Assembly: GCF_028435365.1 (NCBI RefSeq)
Contig: NZ_JAGTJJ010000121.1
Coordinates: 1 to 13,999 of the forward strand
Source of the DNA: Polyangium jinanense
GTDB lineage: Bacteria > Myxococcota > Polyangia > Polyangiales > Polyangiaceae
Length of the DNA stretch: 13,999 nucleotides
Direction of reading: 5' to 3'
Every line of letters begins with the position of its first letter. Positions within the stretch are counted from its first letter, which is position 1. Below the pieces are notes generated by a model. It saw only the letters and a program-made list of their open reading frames with translations. It was not told the DNA's origin and ran no database searches. A program made the position numbers and the translations under genes. Below are positions 1 to 11,916 of the stretch, one piece after another.

Positions 1-76
1 ACGACTGGCACCCGCAGCAGAGATGCTACGGGTGCTCAGGGAGAATGGGCTCGCGAGATGAGACCAATGCTCAGAA

Positions 77-131
77 CCAGGGCAAGCCCTGGACCATTTG
101 GGGAAGAACTGCGCGATGCGCAGTTCTTCCC
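77..131 (+). repeat. Two-hairpin repeat element, copy A
   Basis: A 55-nt unit. Hairpin 1 has 7-bp arms 77-83 and 86-92 around AA (CCAGGGC/GCCCTGG). After a linker of 8 nt, hairpin 2 has perfect 14-bp arms 101-114 and 118-131 around the loop GAT, with inner arm GAACTGCGC. The same unit appears inverted at 250-304 with 42 of 55 positions identical. All eight differences inside stems form four compensating base pairs; the other five lie in the linker. This resembles REP-type palindromic elements or terminal repeats of a small non-autonomous element. I do not recognise a named family. Confidence 0.8.
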
Positions 132-249
132 ACAGTCGGTGGCAAGACCGCGAGGAGCGTTGCACGCTGGCGACGGGCGCGTGGCCCGTTGAACCGTCAG
201 CGCGGCTGTCTTGATTGGCAGGATCGTCGTTGGTCTTGACCTGGCCTGT

Positions 250-304
250 TCGATGAACTGCGCATCGCGCAGTTCATCGACCCCGAGTCCAGCGCTTGCG
301 CTGG
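250..304 (-). repeat. Two-hairpin repeat element, copy B (inverted)
   Basis: This is the reverse-strand copy of the element at 77-131. Hairpin 2 has 14-bp arms 250-263 and 267-280 around a 3-nt loop; hairpin 1 is 289-295/298-304 (CCAGCGC/GCGCTGG on the minus strand). Compared with copy A, the changed pairs are G-C to C-G in hairpin 1, and G-C to T-A, G-C to C-G and A-T to T-A in hairpin 2. Not one stem change breaks pairing. Together with copy A it forms a head-to-head pair enclosing 118 nt (132-249). I see no flanking target-site duplication. Confidence 0.8.
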
Positions 305-314
305 TCCGGGTCCA

Positions 315-354
315 GGGGCGGACAGCCCCGGTGGGGTCTGGGGCAAAGCCCCAG
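315..354. repeat. Two short GC-rich hairpins
   Basis: GGGGC at 315-319 pairs with GCCCC at 325-329. A stronger 7-bp stem CTGGGGC/GCCCCAG (338-344/348-354) closes on AAA. They sit between the inverted repeat pair and the terminator. No T-run follows on either strand, so they are not ordinary terminators. They look like dispersed intergenic palindromes, which is an inference from appearance only. Confidence 0.5.
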
Positions 355-378
355 CGCAGCGCCTCCCAATGCTCAGCC

Positions 379-424
379 AAAAAACCGCGGGGAGCGCGCC
401 GGCTTTCGCCGACCGCTCCCCGCG
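379..424 (-). terminator. Rho-independent terminator of the 449-3172 gene
   Basis: Read on the minus strand, 24 nt after the TAA stop, there is a perfect 11-bp stem (CGCGGGGAGCG, 414-424, with CGCTCCCCGCG, 386-396). It is continued by a 6-bp inner stem with one G-T pair (408-413/398-403), one bulged base, and a GAAA tetraloop. Two bases after the stem comes a run of six T (379-384 on the reverse strand). The stem, tetraloop and T-run together make this a textbook intrinsic terminator. Confidence 0.9.
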
Positions 425-448
425 TGCATTTCACCGCTTCACGCCGAC

Positions 449-3172
449 TTAACGACGCTTCCTGCGGATCACGAGGGCGCCGAGGGCCGCGAGCGCGACG
501 AGCGCCGCGTTGCCGCTCTCGCTGCCGCGACCGGCCGCGCAAATCAGGCCGTGGCCCGTGAGGAGGATGCCGTCGTCCGACGGCTCCTCGCTGGGCACGT
601 CGTCGGCCTTGTTGTTCGGATCCTTCTCGCCCTCGTCGACGACGCCGTCCTTGTCCGTGTCCTCGTCGCCGTCGCTTGCGCCGCCGCCATCGGTGTCCGC
701 CTTCAGCGGATCCGTGGTCGTCGCGCCCATGTCGCCATCGGGCGTGCAATGGCCGGCATTGGCATTCGTCCCCGCCGCCCCGCAATCCTTGCCGAGCTCG
801 GTGCCGTCCTTGAGGCCATCGTCATCGCTGTCCGGGTCGAGGGCATTGACGAGCCCGTCGCCGTCGGTATCCACGCCGGGGCTCGGCTCCTCGCCGTCGG
901 GCACGCCGTCGTCGTCGCTGTCGCCGTCCTTCGGGTCGGTCCCGATCACCGTCTCTTCGTCGTCGGTCAGCCCGTCGTCGTCGTCGTCGGGATCGCCGTC
1001 GTCGTCGCCGCCGTGACCCTTCGTCGGATCGGTCTCGCCGGGGTCGACCACGCCGTCCTTGTCCGTATCCTCGTCACCGTCGGCGAGCCCGCCGCCGTCG
1101 GTATCGGGATTCAGGGGCGCGGTCGTCGTCGCGCCGCTGTCGCCGTCGGCCACGCAGTTGCCGGCTGCCGGGTCGGTCCCGTCGCCCGAGCAACCTTTGC
1201 CCATTTCCGTGCCGTCTTTCAGCCCGTCGCCGTCGCTGTCCGGATCGAGCACGTTCTTGATGCCGTCGCCGTCGGTATCGTCCGCCGGGTTCGGCTCCTC
1301 GCCGTCGGGCACGCCGTCGTCGTCGCTGTCGGCGTCGTTTGGATCGCTGCCGAGGCTCCCCTCCACGTCGTCGCTCAGCCCGTCGCCGTCGGCGTCCGGG
1401 TTCATCGAATCGTCGTCGCCGTGGCCCGCCGTCGGGTCCGTCTCGCCCATATCGATCGCGCCGTCGAGGTCCTTGTCCTCCGAGCCGTCGCTCACGCCGC
1501 CGTCGTCCGTATCGGCGTCGATCGGCGACGTCGTCGTCGCGCCCATGTCGCCGTCGGGCACGCAATTGCCCGCGGCTGGGTCCGTCGCCGGGTTCGAGCA
1601 ATCCTTGCCGAGCTCCGTGCCGTCGGCGAGCCCGTCGTTGTCGCTGTCCGGATCGAGCGGATTGATGAGCCCGTCGCCGTCCGAATCGATCGTCGGGTTC
1701 GGCTCCTCGCCGTCGGGCACGCCGTCGTCGTCGCTGTCGGCGTCGTTCGGGTTGGTCCCGATTCCCGTCTCGAAATCGTCGCTCAGCCCGTCGCCGTCGG
1801 CATCCGTGTTCGTCGAATCGTCCGCGCCGTTGCCGTCCGTCGGATTCGTCTCGTTCGCGTCGACGACGCCGTCGCGGTCCTTGTCTTCCGCGCCGTCGGA
1901 CACGCCGCCCGCGTCCGTGTCGGGGTCGAGCGGGTTTGTCTTCGTCGTGCCCATGTCGCCGTCGGGGATGCAATGGCCTGCCGCGGGATCGATCGCGGGC
2001 GCATTGCAACCATTTCCGACCTCGGTCCCGTCGAAGAGGCCGTCGTCGTCGCTGTCCGGATCGAGCGCGTTGATGAGCCCGTCGCCGTCCGTGTCCACGT
2101 TGGCGCTCGGCTCCTCTCCGTCGGGGATGCCGTCGTCATCGGTGTCGGCGTCGTTTGGATCGGTGCCGAGCGTGCCCTCTGCGAAATCGGGGATGCCGTC
2201 GCCGTCGGTGTCGGGGCAGCCGTTGTCGATTGCGCCGTCGCAATCGTTGTCGAGGCCGTCGCAGACCTCGGTCCCCGGCTCGTTCTGGAACGCGTTACAG
2301 ACCGCCTGCCCCTCCGCGTTGCACACGAGCACGCCCGTCACGAGGCACTCGCCCACGCCCGCGGAGCAAGCTTCGCCGGCGCCCATGCAGTCCTGCGGAA
2401 TGCAGCCCTCGGCGCCGCAGCTCACCGGATCGCTGAGCAGATCGGGCAGGCTCGCCGGGCCGGTGTAGTCCTGCGAGAGGAACGTGCCGTTCGCGGCCGT
2501 GCCGCAGGCGACACGCAGCGGCTGATCGAGGCTGATACCTGCGGCGATGAGCGCGTTCCGCTCGACGGCCCAGTCGATGAAGAAGTCCGGCGTCGGCGTG
2601 GCGAGCGGGAAATTCGAGCCCGCCGGGGCCTCGCGCGCGTACCCGAAGTCCGGCGAGGCCGAGTCGAGCGGGTCGGAGTACGCTTTGAGCAACGTTTCCG
2701 GCGCATCGCCGGGATCGTTCGGCGTCTGCTGCGTCGTATTGGCCCACAGCCGCACCTCGTCCGGGTTCGAGGTGCCGTTGACGAGCGTGCTGTACTCGTA
2801 ATTGGTCAGATCGCCATCCGTATCGATCACGCAACCCCAGCCGAACGGCGCGAAGCTCGTCGCGTTCTGCAGGACGGTCTCGTCGATCCGCATCCGGAAG
2901 TAATAATGGGTCGCGTCGCTGTACACGTAGGCGAGCGGGAATTGCTCATTGCCGACGATGTCACGCGGCCCCGCGGTATCGCCTTCGGGATCGCTGAGTG
3001 GCGTCGTCATACCCGTCGCCGGATCCGTGCGCGTCAGCGCGACCCACGATGCGTCGTCGGCCGGGAATGTCTGCGCGCGCGCCGTGACGGGCACGGCGAG
3101 CCCCAGAAAGCCCACGACGAGAGCGACGCCGCTCACGATCGTTTTGTGCCCCAATATACTTCGTCGTTTCAT
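449..3172 (-). CDS. Secreted TSP3-repeat protein with MYXO-CTERM-type anchor (shorter paralogue)
   Basis: 907 residues. The start ATG (MKRRSILG) is preceded by GAGGGAG at good spacing; an in-frame ATG 14 codons upstream has no such site. Residues 1-33 are a signal peptide ending ARA before QTFPA. Residues 34-260 form a probably beta-rich domain that I do not recognise, shared with the protein at 5346-10106. A Cys-rich stretch (267-319) ends in one MopE-like motif (CDGLDNDCDG). Residues 360-867 are four TSP3 units, the first three exactly 136 residues long, full of DxDxDG calcium-binding loops and with two Cys each. The last 33 residues give a Cys, a hydrophobic helix and RRKRR, as in MYXO-CTERM / GC_trans_RRR signals processed by myxosortase-type proteases. 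A surface-anchored calcium-binding structural or adhesive role is inferred; the exact function is unknown. An intrinsic terminator follows. Confidence 0.9.
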   Translation of the reverse strand: MKRRSILGHKTIVSGVALVVGFLGLAVPVTARAQTFPADDASWVALTRTDPATGMTTPLSDPEGDTAGPRDIVGNEQFPLAYVYSDATHYYFRMRIDETVLQNATSFAPFGWGCVIDTDGDLTNYEYSTLVNGTSNPDEVRLWANTTQQTPNDPGDAPETLLKAYSDPLDSASPDFGYAREAPAGSNFPLATPTPDFFIDWAVERNALIAAGISLDQPLRVACGTAANGTFLSQDYTGPASLPDLLSDPVSCGAEGCIPQDCMGAGEACSAGVGECLVTGVLVCNAEGQAVCNAFQNEPGTEVCDGLDNDCDGAIDNGCPDTDGDGIPDFAEGTLGTDPNDADTDDDGIPDGEEPSANVDTDGDGLINALDPDSDDDGLFDGTEVGNGCNAPAIDPAAGHCIPDGDMGTTKTNPLDPDTDAGGVSDGAEDKDRDGVVDANETNPTDGNGADDSTNTDADGDGLSDDFETGIGTNPNDADSDDDGVPDGEEPNPTIDSDGDGLINPLDPDSDNDGLADGTELGKDCSNPATDPAAGNCVPDGDMGATTTSPIDADTDDGGVSDGSEDKDLDGAIDMGETDPTAGHGDDDSMNPDADGDGLSDDVEGSLGSDPNDADSDDDGVPDGEEPNPADDTDGDGIKNVLDPDSDGDGLKDGTEMGKGCSGDGTDPAAGNCVADGDSGATTTAPLNPDTDGGGLADGDEDTDKDGVVDPGETDPTKGHGGDDDGDPDDDDDGLTDDEETVIGTDPKDGDSDDDGVPDGEEPSPGVDTDGDGLVNALDPDSDDDGLKDGTELGKDCGAAGTNANAGHCTPDGDMGATTTDPLKADTDGGGASDGDEDTDKDGVVDEGEKDPNNKADDVPSEEPSDDGILLTGHGLICAAGRGSESGNAALVALAALGALVIRRKRR
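572..2095 (-). repeat. Four tandem 408-bp TSP3 repeat units
   Basis: Units begin at residues 360, 496, 632 and 768 of the 907-residue protein. The first three are exactly 136 codons with no indels; the fourth is cut short before the C-terminal anchor. Each starts DTDGDG or DSDGDG, contains a Cys pair 12 residues apart (such as GKDC...GNC), and ends DSDDDGVPDGEEP. The GAC-rich code produces long GTC/GTCG microrepeats on the plus strand. The same unit occurs seven times in the paralogue at 5346-10106. Confidence 0.9.
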
Positions 3173-3423
3173 GTTCTCCCTCGGACCGGGGTTCATGGCT
3201 ATCGTCAGGGACACATATCACACAAAACGTGCTGGACGAGATCATGAATGTGTTGGCATCTTGCGCTGCACTACCCGCTTACCAGCCTCGAAATGAGGAC
3301 AAGACCCCGCAATTGAGGGCGAGAGTCCTCACCCACGACGCCACGACGCGCGCATCAGCGTAAAGTTATCGTGGGACTTTTTCTCCGTCCCGGGCATGAT
3401 GCGACCCCCCCGCGGAGGTGATG
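3173..3423. promoter_or_regulatory. Divergent intergenic region between surface-protein and methyltransferase genes
   Basis: This 251-bp gap must hold the promoters of both the minus-strand gene starting at 3172 and the plus-strand methyltransferase. It is locally more AT-rich (about 3210-3260) than its surroundings. A 7-bp inverted repeat TGAGGAC/GTCCTCA lies at 3294-3300 and 3325-3331 with a 24-nt spacer and could be an operator, but nothing else supports that. I could not find a convincing -35/-10 pair on either strand. Confidence 0.4.
3414..3418 (+). promoter_or_regulatory. Shine-Dalgarno site that decides the methyltransferase start
   Basis: GGAGG at 3414-3418 runs on as GGAGGTGAT, a nine-base match to the 16S rRNA 3' end. 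In-frame starts are GTG 3418, ATG 3421 and GTG 3424. The ATG is only 2 nt from GGAGG and lies within the pairing stretch, whereas GTG 3424 has a 5-nt spacer, so 3424 fits best. Confidence 0.55.
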
Positions 3424-4494
3424 GTGCTACACAAACGCTTCGGAACCGACAAGACTGGCCTGGAAACACGCTTTGACGCCCAACGGATCGCTTTCGCGCC
3501 GATCGTGTTCCAGGCCACGCGCCTTCTGCGATCGACAGGTCTGCTCGAGGCCGTCGAGGACCGCGGCGTCGAGGGGATGACGGCCGCCGAGGCGGCCGCG
3601 AAGACGGGGCTTTCCATCTACGCCGCGACGGTCCTGCTCGAATGCGGGCTTTCTGCGGATCTCGTGGCCTACGACAACGGTCGATTCGTCATCACCACGC
3701 TCGGCGCCTTCATCCGCCGCGACGAGATGACGGCCGTGAACATGGAGTTCGTTCACGAGGTCTGTTACCTCGGCATGCACAAGCTGGAAGACGCGCTCCG
3801 GCTCGGCGAGCCCGCGGGGCTCAAGGTCTTCGGCGAATGGAAGACGGTCTACGAGGCGCTCGCGCACTTGCCCGAGGACGCGAAGAGCGCGTGGCTGCGC
3901 TTCGACCATTTCTATTCGGACGCCGCGTTCCCCGCGGCGAGCCGGATCGTGCTCGAACGCGAGCCGCGGAACCTGCTCGACATCGGCTGCAATACCGGCA
4001 AATGGGCCTCGCTTTGCCTCTCCCGATCGCCCGAGCTCCGCGTCTCCCTGGTCGATCTCCCCGGCCAGCTCGAAATGGCGATGCAGAACCTGCGCGAAAA
4101 AGGCGTCGACGGCCGCGCCGTGCCCTGCCCCGTCAACGTGCTCGATCCACACGCCGAGCTGCCCTCGGGTTTCGATGCGGTCTGGATGAGCCAGTTCCTC
4201 GTGTGTTTCTCCGAGGATGAGGTGAGGACGATCCTGCGCCGCGCCGGCCGCGCGCTGCGCCCCGGGGGGCGGCTCTGGATCCTCGATACGTTCTGGGATC
4301 GGCAGCGCTTCGACGCGGCGGCCTATTGCCTGATCAACACGTCGCCGTATTTCACGACGATCGCGAACGGCAACAGCCGCATGTACCGCGCCGAGGACAT
4401 CCTCGCGCTCGCCCGCGAGGAAGGGCTCGTGCTCCAGACGACGCACGAGCGGCTGGGGATCTACCACTCGCTTCTGGAGCTCGCGCCCGGCTGA
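3424..4494 (+). CDS. Class I SAM-dependent methyltransferase, O-methyltransferase-like fold
   Basis: 356 residues from GTG 3424 (ATG 3421 is the alternative). The N-terminal ~100 residues look like the helical winged-helix dimerisation domain of small-molecule O-methyltransferases (TAAEAAAKTGLSIYAATVL, then a wing ending VITTLGAFIRRD). The C-terminal half is a Rossmann SAM domain: motif I LLDIGCNTG (184-192), the acidic ribose-binding position in LVDLP (209-213), FDAVWMSQFL (250-259), and RPGGRLWILDTF (279-290). In plant and bacterial O-methyltransferases the segment after the fourth strand carries a catalytic His (LHDWSDE type); here the aligned stretch reads LVCFSEDE, without His. The substrate may therefore differ, or methyl transfer may not use that base. 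It stands 78 bp before aqpZ on the same strand. No biosynthetic cluster is visible, so the substrate is unknown. Confidence 0.8.
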   Translation: MLHKRFGTDKTGLETRFDAQRIAFAPIVFQATRLLRSTGLLEAVEDRGVEGMTAAEAAAKTGLSIYAATVLLECGLSADLVAYDNGRFVITTLGAFIRRDEMTAVNMEFVHEVCYLGMHKLEDALRLGEPAGLKVFGEWKTVYEALAHLPEDAKSAWLRFDHFYSDAAFPAASRIVLEREPRNLLDIGCNTGKWASLCLSRSPELRVSLVDLPGQLEMAMQNLREKGVDGRAVPCPVNVLDPHAELPSGFDAVWMSQFLVCFSEDEVRTILRRAGRALRPGGRLWILDTFWDRQRFDAAAYCLINTSPYFTTIANGNSRMYRAEDILALAREEGLVLQTTHERLGIYHSLLELAPG

Positions 4495-4518
4495 TCGCGG
4501 AGAAGCAGGGCGGCGCCT

Positions 4519-4556
4519 GGACGCGAGCGCGTCCCACCCCACGTTCACCTGTGGGG
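4519..4556 (+). repeat. Two adjacent hairpins before the aqpZ ribosome binding site
   Basis: GGACGC/GCGTCC (4519-4524/4529-4534, loop GAGC) is followed by CCCCAC/GTGGGG (4537-4542/4551-4556, loop of 8). They fill much of the 78-bp gap and end just before AAAGGGGGG (4558-4565), the ribosome site for aqpZ. No T-run follows, so termination is unlikely. RNA stability or translation control is possible but unsupported beyond pairing. Confidence 0.35.
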
Positions 4557-4572
4557 AAAGGGGGGACGTCTC

Positions 4573-5322
4573 ATGTCCATCGGACGAAAGGCCATCGCAG
4601 AGGCCGTCGGTACGTGCTGGCTCGTGCTCGGCGGCGTCGGCAGCGCCGTCATCGCGGGAGACAGGATCGGAAACCACGGCGTCGCGTTCGCGTTCGGCCT
4701 CACGGTGCTCACCATGGCCTACACGTTCGGCCACATCTCGGGCGCGCACCTCAATCCGGCCGTGACCGTCGGCCTCGCGGCGGCCGGGCGCTTTCCACGC
4801 GCGGAGGTGCTGCCATACGTCATGGCCCAGCTCGTCGGCGGCATCATCGGCGCAGGCCTCTTGCTGATCATCGCGCGAGGCATGCCCGGCGGTTACGACC
4901 CCGCCGTGGGCGGCCTCGGCGCGAACGGCTATGGCGCGCACTCGCCGGGCGGCTACTCCGCGGCGTCCGCGTTTTTCGTCGAGGTCGTGATGACCTTCTT
5001 CTTCGTCGTGGTGATCCTCGGGGCCACGTCGAAACGCGCGATGAACACGTTCGGCGGGCTCGCGATCGGCTTCTGCCTGACGCTGGTTCACCTCGTCGCC
5101 ATCCCGATCACCAACACCTCGGTCAACCCGGCGCGCTCCACGGGACCAGCACTCTTCGTGGGTGGCTGGGCGCTCGTGCAGCTCTGGATGTTCTGGGTCG
5201 CGCCGCTGCTCGGCGCCGCGCTCGCGGGTCTCACGGCGCGCGCGCTCGAGCCGGATCAGGTGCTGCGCAAGGCACGCCCCGGTCCGCCAGGGCCGGCGGA
5301 GGAGGTGCCCACGCGGGCGTAG
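4573..5322 (+). CDS. aqpZ: Aquaporin Z, water channel of the MIP family
   Basis: 249 residues, slightly longer than E. coli AqpZ (231) owing to a C-terminal tail. It forms a six-helix inner-membrane pore for rapid water flow. Both pore loops are intact: NPA at 61-63 ([12 protein letters not shown]) and NPA at 185-187 ([10 protein letters not shown]). The selectivity-filter residues match water-specific channels: Phe41, His173, Thr182 and Arg188. Long stretches follow the AqpZ pattern, such as [10 protein letters not shown] and [13 protein letters not shown]. The ATG has a strong GGGGGG-type ribosome site 7 nt upstream. The gene lies 78 bp after the methyltransferase and could be co-transcribed. 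Its stop is only 23 bp from the stop of the convergent surface-protein gene, and I see no terminator between them. A role in osmotic adjustment is inferred. Confidence 0.95.
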   Translation: MSIGRKAIAEAVGTCWLVLGGVGSAVIAGDRIGNHGVAFAFGLTVLTMAYTFGHISGAHLNPAVTVGLAAAGRFPRAEVLPYVMAQLVGGIIGAGLLLIIARGMPGGYDPAVGGLGANGYGAHSPGGYSAASAFFVEVVMTFFFVVVILGATSKRAMNTFGGLAIGFCLTLVHLVAIPITNTSVNPARSTGPALFVGGWALVQLWMFWVAPLLGAALAGLTARALEPDQVLRKARPGPPGPAEEVPTRA

Positions 5323-5345
5323 AGGGTGTGAGGGAGGTGGTTTGA

Positions 5346-10106
<4,761 letters not shown>

Positions 10107-10289
10107 GAGGTCCTCGTATGGTTCTCCGACATAACCGCGGTGACAAACACGACGCAAGGGCGATGCCGCGCACCCTTCCCGCTTTTCTCCGTCGCGCCAC
10201 GCAGAGGCTCGGCTCCGCTTCCCACCTTCACGACGTGCGGCGTGCTTGACCGCATCTCCGTGCGCAGGTAAGCGAGCTTCATCGTCTTC
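10107..10289. promoter_or_regulatory. Divergent intergenic region between the long surface protein and skp
   Basis: This 183-bp gap separates divergent genes and should hold both promoters. A possible plus-strand sigma-70-like site is TTGACC (10246-10251), a 17-nt spacer, then TAAGCG (10269-10274), 15 nt before the skp ATG. The -35 is good but the -10 is poor. An in-frame stop at 10269-10271 means skp cannot start further upstream than its ATG. No good minus-strand promoter was found. Confidence 0.3.
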
Positions 10290-10892
10290 ATGCTACCGCG
10301 TCGCCTTCCCCGCCTCCACGCGGCACTCGCCGCCTCCGTGCTCTCCGCGCTCGTCTCGCTCGCCCCGGCCGAGGCCTCGGCCGACAGCAAGATCGCGGTC
10401 GTCGACGTCCAGCAGGCCGTCATGCAGACCGAGGACGGCATCCGCGCGCAGGGCACGTTGAAGAAGCTCTTCGACAAGCGCCAGAAGGAGCTCGACGCGA
10501 AACAAGAGGAGCTCCAGCGCGCGCGCGAGGACATCGAGCGCCAGGCCCGCGTGCTCTCGCGCGAGGCCCTCGCGCGCCGCATGGAGGACTGGCAGCGCCG
10601 CATGGTCGAGCTCCAGACGAGCTTCGTCGACTACAACAAGGAGCTCCAGAAGAAGCAGGGCGACCTGACGGGCCCGATCCTTCGCAAGATGATGGGCATC
10701 ATCACCCGCCTCGCGAAGAAGAGCGGCTACGAGCTCATCCTCGACCGCTCCGCGACGCCCTACGCGCGGCCGGATCTCGACCTCACCGAGCAGGTCGTGC
10801 AGATGTACAACTCCGGCGGCGACGGCGGCGGCGACGCCCCGGCCGAGGGCGGCGGCGACAAGCCGTCGGGAGGCGGCGACGAAAAGAAGTAG
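10290..10892 (+). CDS. skp: Skp/OmpH-family periplasmic chaperone
   Basis: 200 residues; E. coli Skp has 161. Skp is a trimeric 'jellyfish' chaperone that holds unfolded outer-membrane proteins in the periplasm and passes them to the BAM complex. Here residues 1-31 are a signal peptide (cleavage near EASA-DS). Residues 34-45 ([12 protein letters not shown]) form the family's first beta strand. Residues about 55-150 are a charged, heptad-like helical hairpin ([19 protein letters not shown]) matching the coiled-coil tentacles. [13 protein letters not shown] is the closing strand of the body domain. The last ~25 residues are a Gly/Asp/Glu/Lys-rich low-complexity tail beyond the family core. The ATG at 10290 is the only usable start after an in-frame stop, although its ribosome site is weak. 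It is followed at 10 bp by lpxD, as in the conserved skp-lpxD-fabZ order. Confidence 0.9.
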   Translation: MLPRRLPRLHAALAASVLSALVSLAPAEASADSKIAVVDVQQAVMQTEDGIRAQGTLKKLFDKRQKELDAKQEELQRAREDIERQARVLSREALARRMEDWQRRMVELQTSFVDYNKELQKKQGDLTGPILRKMMGIITRLAKKSGYELILDRSATPYARPDLDLTEQVVQMYNSGGDGGGDAPAEGGGDKPSGGGDEKK

Positions 10893-10902
10893 CGGCGGCG
10901 CC

Positions 10903-11916
10903 GTGCTCCCCGCGCCCGTGCCCCTCCGCGAGCTCGCGGCGAAGCACGGCGGCATGCTCGATCCGGGTCTCGAGGACGCCGTCGTGTCCCGCGTCGCGCC
11001 GGTGGGCGATGCCGAGACCTCCGAAGCCGGGGCGACGCTCGCGCCGCTGCTCTCGCGCCGCTACCTCGAAGCCGCGCGCGCGAGCGCGGCCTTTTTGCTC
11101 GTCGACGGTCCGCTCGCCTCGCTCGTTCCCGCGGGCAAACGCTGGATCCACCCGCGCGCCGCGTACGCGCTCGCCTGCGTGCTCGAACAGGTGCCCCAGC
11201 CCGAGCCCGTGGATGCGCGCGCGCTCGCGCAGATCGATCCCTTCGCGATCGTCGATCCAACCGCGATCATCGGCGCCTTCGCCGTCGTGTATGCCGGCGC
11301 CGAGATCGGCCCGCACTGCCGCATCGAGCCGCACGTCGTCGTGTACGGCGGCGTCTCGCTCGGCGCGCGCGTCACGGTCGGCGCCTCGTCGGTCCTCGGA
11401 CGCCCCGGGTTTGGCTGGGCCACATCTCCTGCGGGCAGCGTCGTGCGGATGCCGCAGCTCGGCGGCGTCGTCATCGAGGACGACGTCGAGATCGGCCCGC
11501 TCTGCACCGTCGATGCCGGCACGCTCGCGCCGACCGTGATCGGCCGCGGCGCCAAGCTCGACGCGCACGTGCACGTCGGCCACAACGCCTCGATCGGCGC
11601 GGGCGCGCTCGTCGCGGCGCAATCGGGTTTCGCGGGCTCGTCGCGCATCGGCGCGGGCGTGCTCGTGGGCGGACAGGTCGGCGTCGCGGATCATTGCGAG
11701 GTCGGCGCGGGGGCGCGGCTCGCGGCGAAGGCGGGCGTCATCGGCGACGTGCCCGCGGGCGCGGTCTTCGGCGGGTATCCCGCGGTCGAAAAGGCGCGGT
11801 GGCTGCGCGCGACGGCGCGTCATCTGGGGTTCGGGGCGAAGGGCGCCGAAGGCGACCCGAAGCCCCGAGCGTCGACCGAAGATCCGGCGCGCAAACGAAA
11901 GGGACGGTCAGGGTGA
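10903..11916 (+). CDS. lpxD: UDP-3-O-acylglucosamine N-acyltransferase
   Basis: 337 residues, close to the E. coli enzyme (341). LpxD transfers a hydroxyacyl chain from ACP to the 2-amino group of UDP-3-O-acylglucosamine, the third step of lipid A synthesis in the cytoplasm. Residues 1-105 are the uridine-binding N-terminal domain. From about 112 to 290 there are left-handed beta-helix hexapeptide repeats ([29 protein letters not shown]). GFGWA (169-173) corresponds to the family GFGY segment. The catalytic base is His227 in HVHVGHN. The C-terminal helix is followed by a basic tail ([10 protein letters not shown]). The GTG start lies 10 nt after the skp stop with only a weak ribosome site, suggesting coupling. 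Its TGA overlaps the fabZ start as GTGA. Confidence 0.95.
   Translation: MLPAPVPLRELAAKHGGMLDPGLEDAVVSRVAPVGDAETSEAGATLAPLLSRRYLEAARASAAFLLVDGPLASLVPAGKRWIHPRAAYALACVLEQVPQPEPVDARALAQIDPFAIVDPTAIIGAFAVVYAGAEIGPHCRIEPHVVVYGGVSLGARVTVGASSVLGRPGFGWATSPAGSVVRMPQLGGVVIEDDVEIGPLCTVDAGTLAPTVIGRGAKLDAHVHVGHNASIGAGALVAAQSGFAGSSRIGAGVLVGGQVGVADHCEVGAGARLAAKAGVIGDVPAGAVFGGYPAVEKARWLRATARHLGFGAKGAEGDPKPRASTEDPARKRKGRSG

Larger units (their letters stand above)
1..378. other. Hairpin-rich intergenic region without a convincing gene
   Basis: No open frame here has good coding character. A short plus-strand frame open from the window edge ends at a TGA at 59-61 (last residues ENGLAR) and could be the tail of an upstream gene, but its codon third positions are not GC-biased and I do not recognise it. 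What stands out is secondary structure. There is an imperfect stem at 8-35 (7 bp, one C-A mismatch, 4 bp, GAGA loop), the two-hairpin elements at 77-131 and 250-304, a 6-bp stem at 173-178/184-189, and two short GC stems at 315-354. The region lies downstream of the minus-strand surface-protein gene and beyond its terminator, so it is probably repeat-type intergenic DNA. Confidence 0.6.

Noticed and set aside
2..61. Tail of an upstream plus-strand gene ending ENGLAR
   Set aside because: Only 19 residues, not GC-biased at third positions, and no recognisable family.
77..304. CRISPR array or integron attC sites
   Set aside because: There are only two copies and they are inverted rather than direct. 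No regular spacers, cas genes or integrase are visible, and the conserved structure is a pair of perfect hairpins.
960..1016. GTC-rich microsatellite
   Set aside because: It is in-frame Asp coding sequence of the TSP3 region, explained by composition rather than an independent repeat.
296..3247. Plus-strand open frame of 983 codons rich in Val, Ala and Arg
   Set aside because: It lies antisense to the TSP3 gene. The reverse complement of GAC/GGC-rich repeats gives endless GTC/GCC codons with few stops. The opposite strand has signal peptide, repeats, anchor, ribosome site and terminator.
5282..5301. Hairpin near the aqpZ 3' end as a terminator for the convergent gene
   Set aside because: A 6-bp TCCGCC/GGCGGA stem exists inside the aqpZ coding region, but no T-run follows on either strand.
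10246..10274. Sigma-70-like promoter TTGACC-17-TAAGCG before skp
   Set aside because: The -10 matches poorly and one such match is expected by chance. It is noted only within the intergenic entry.
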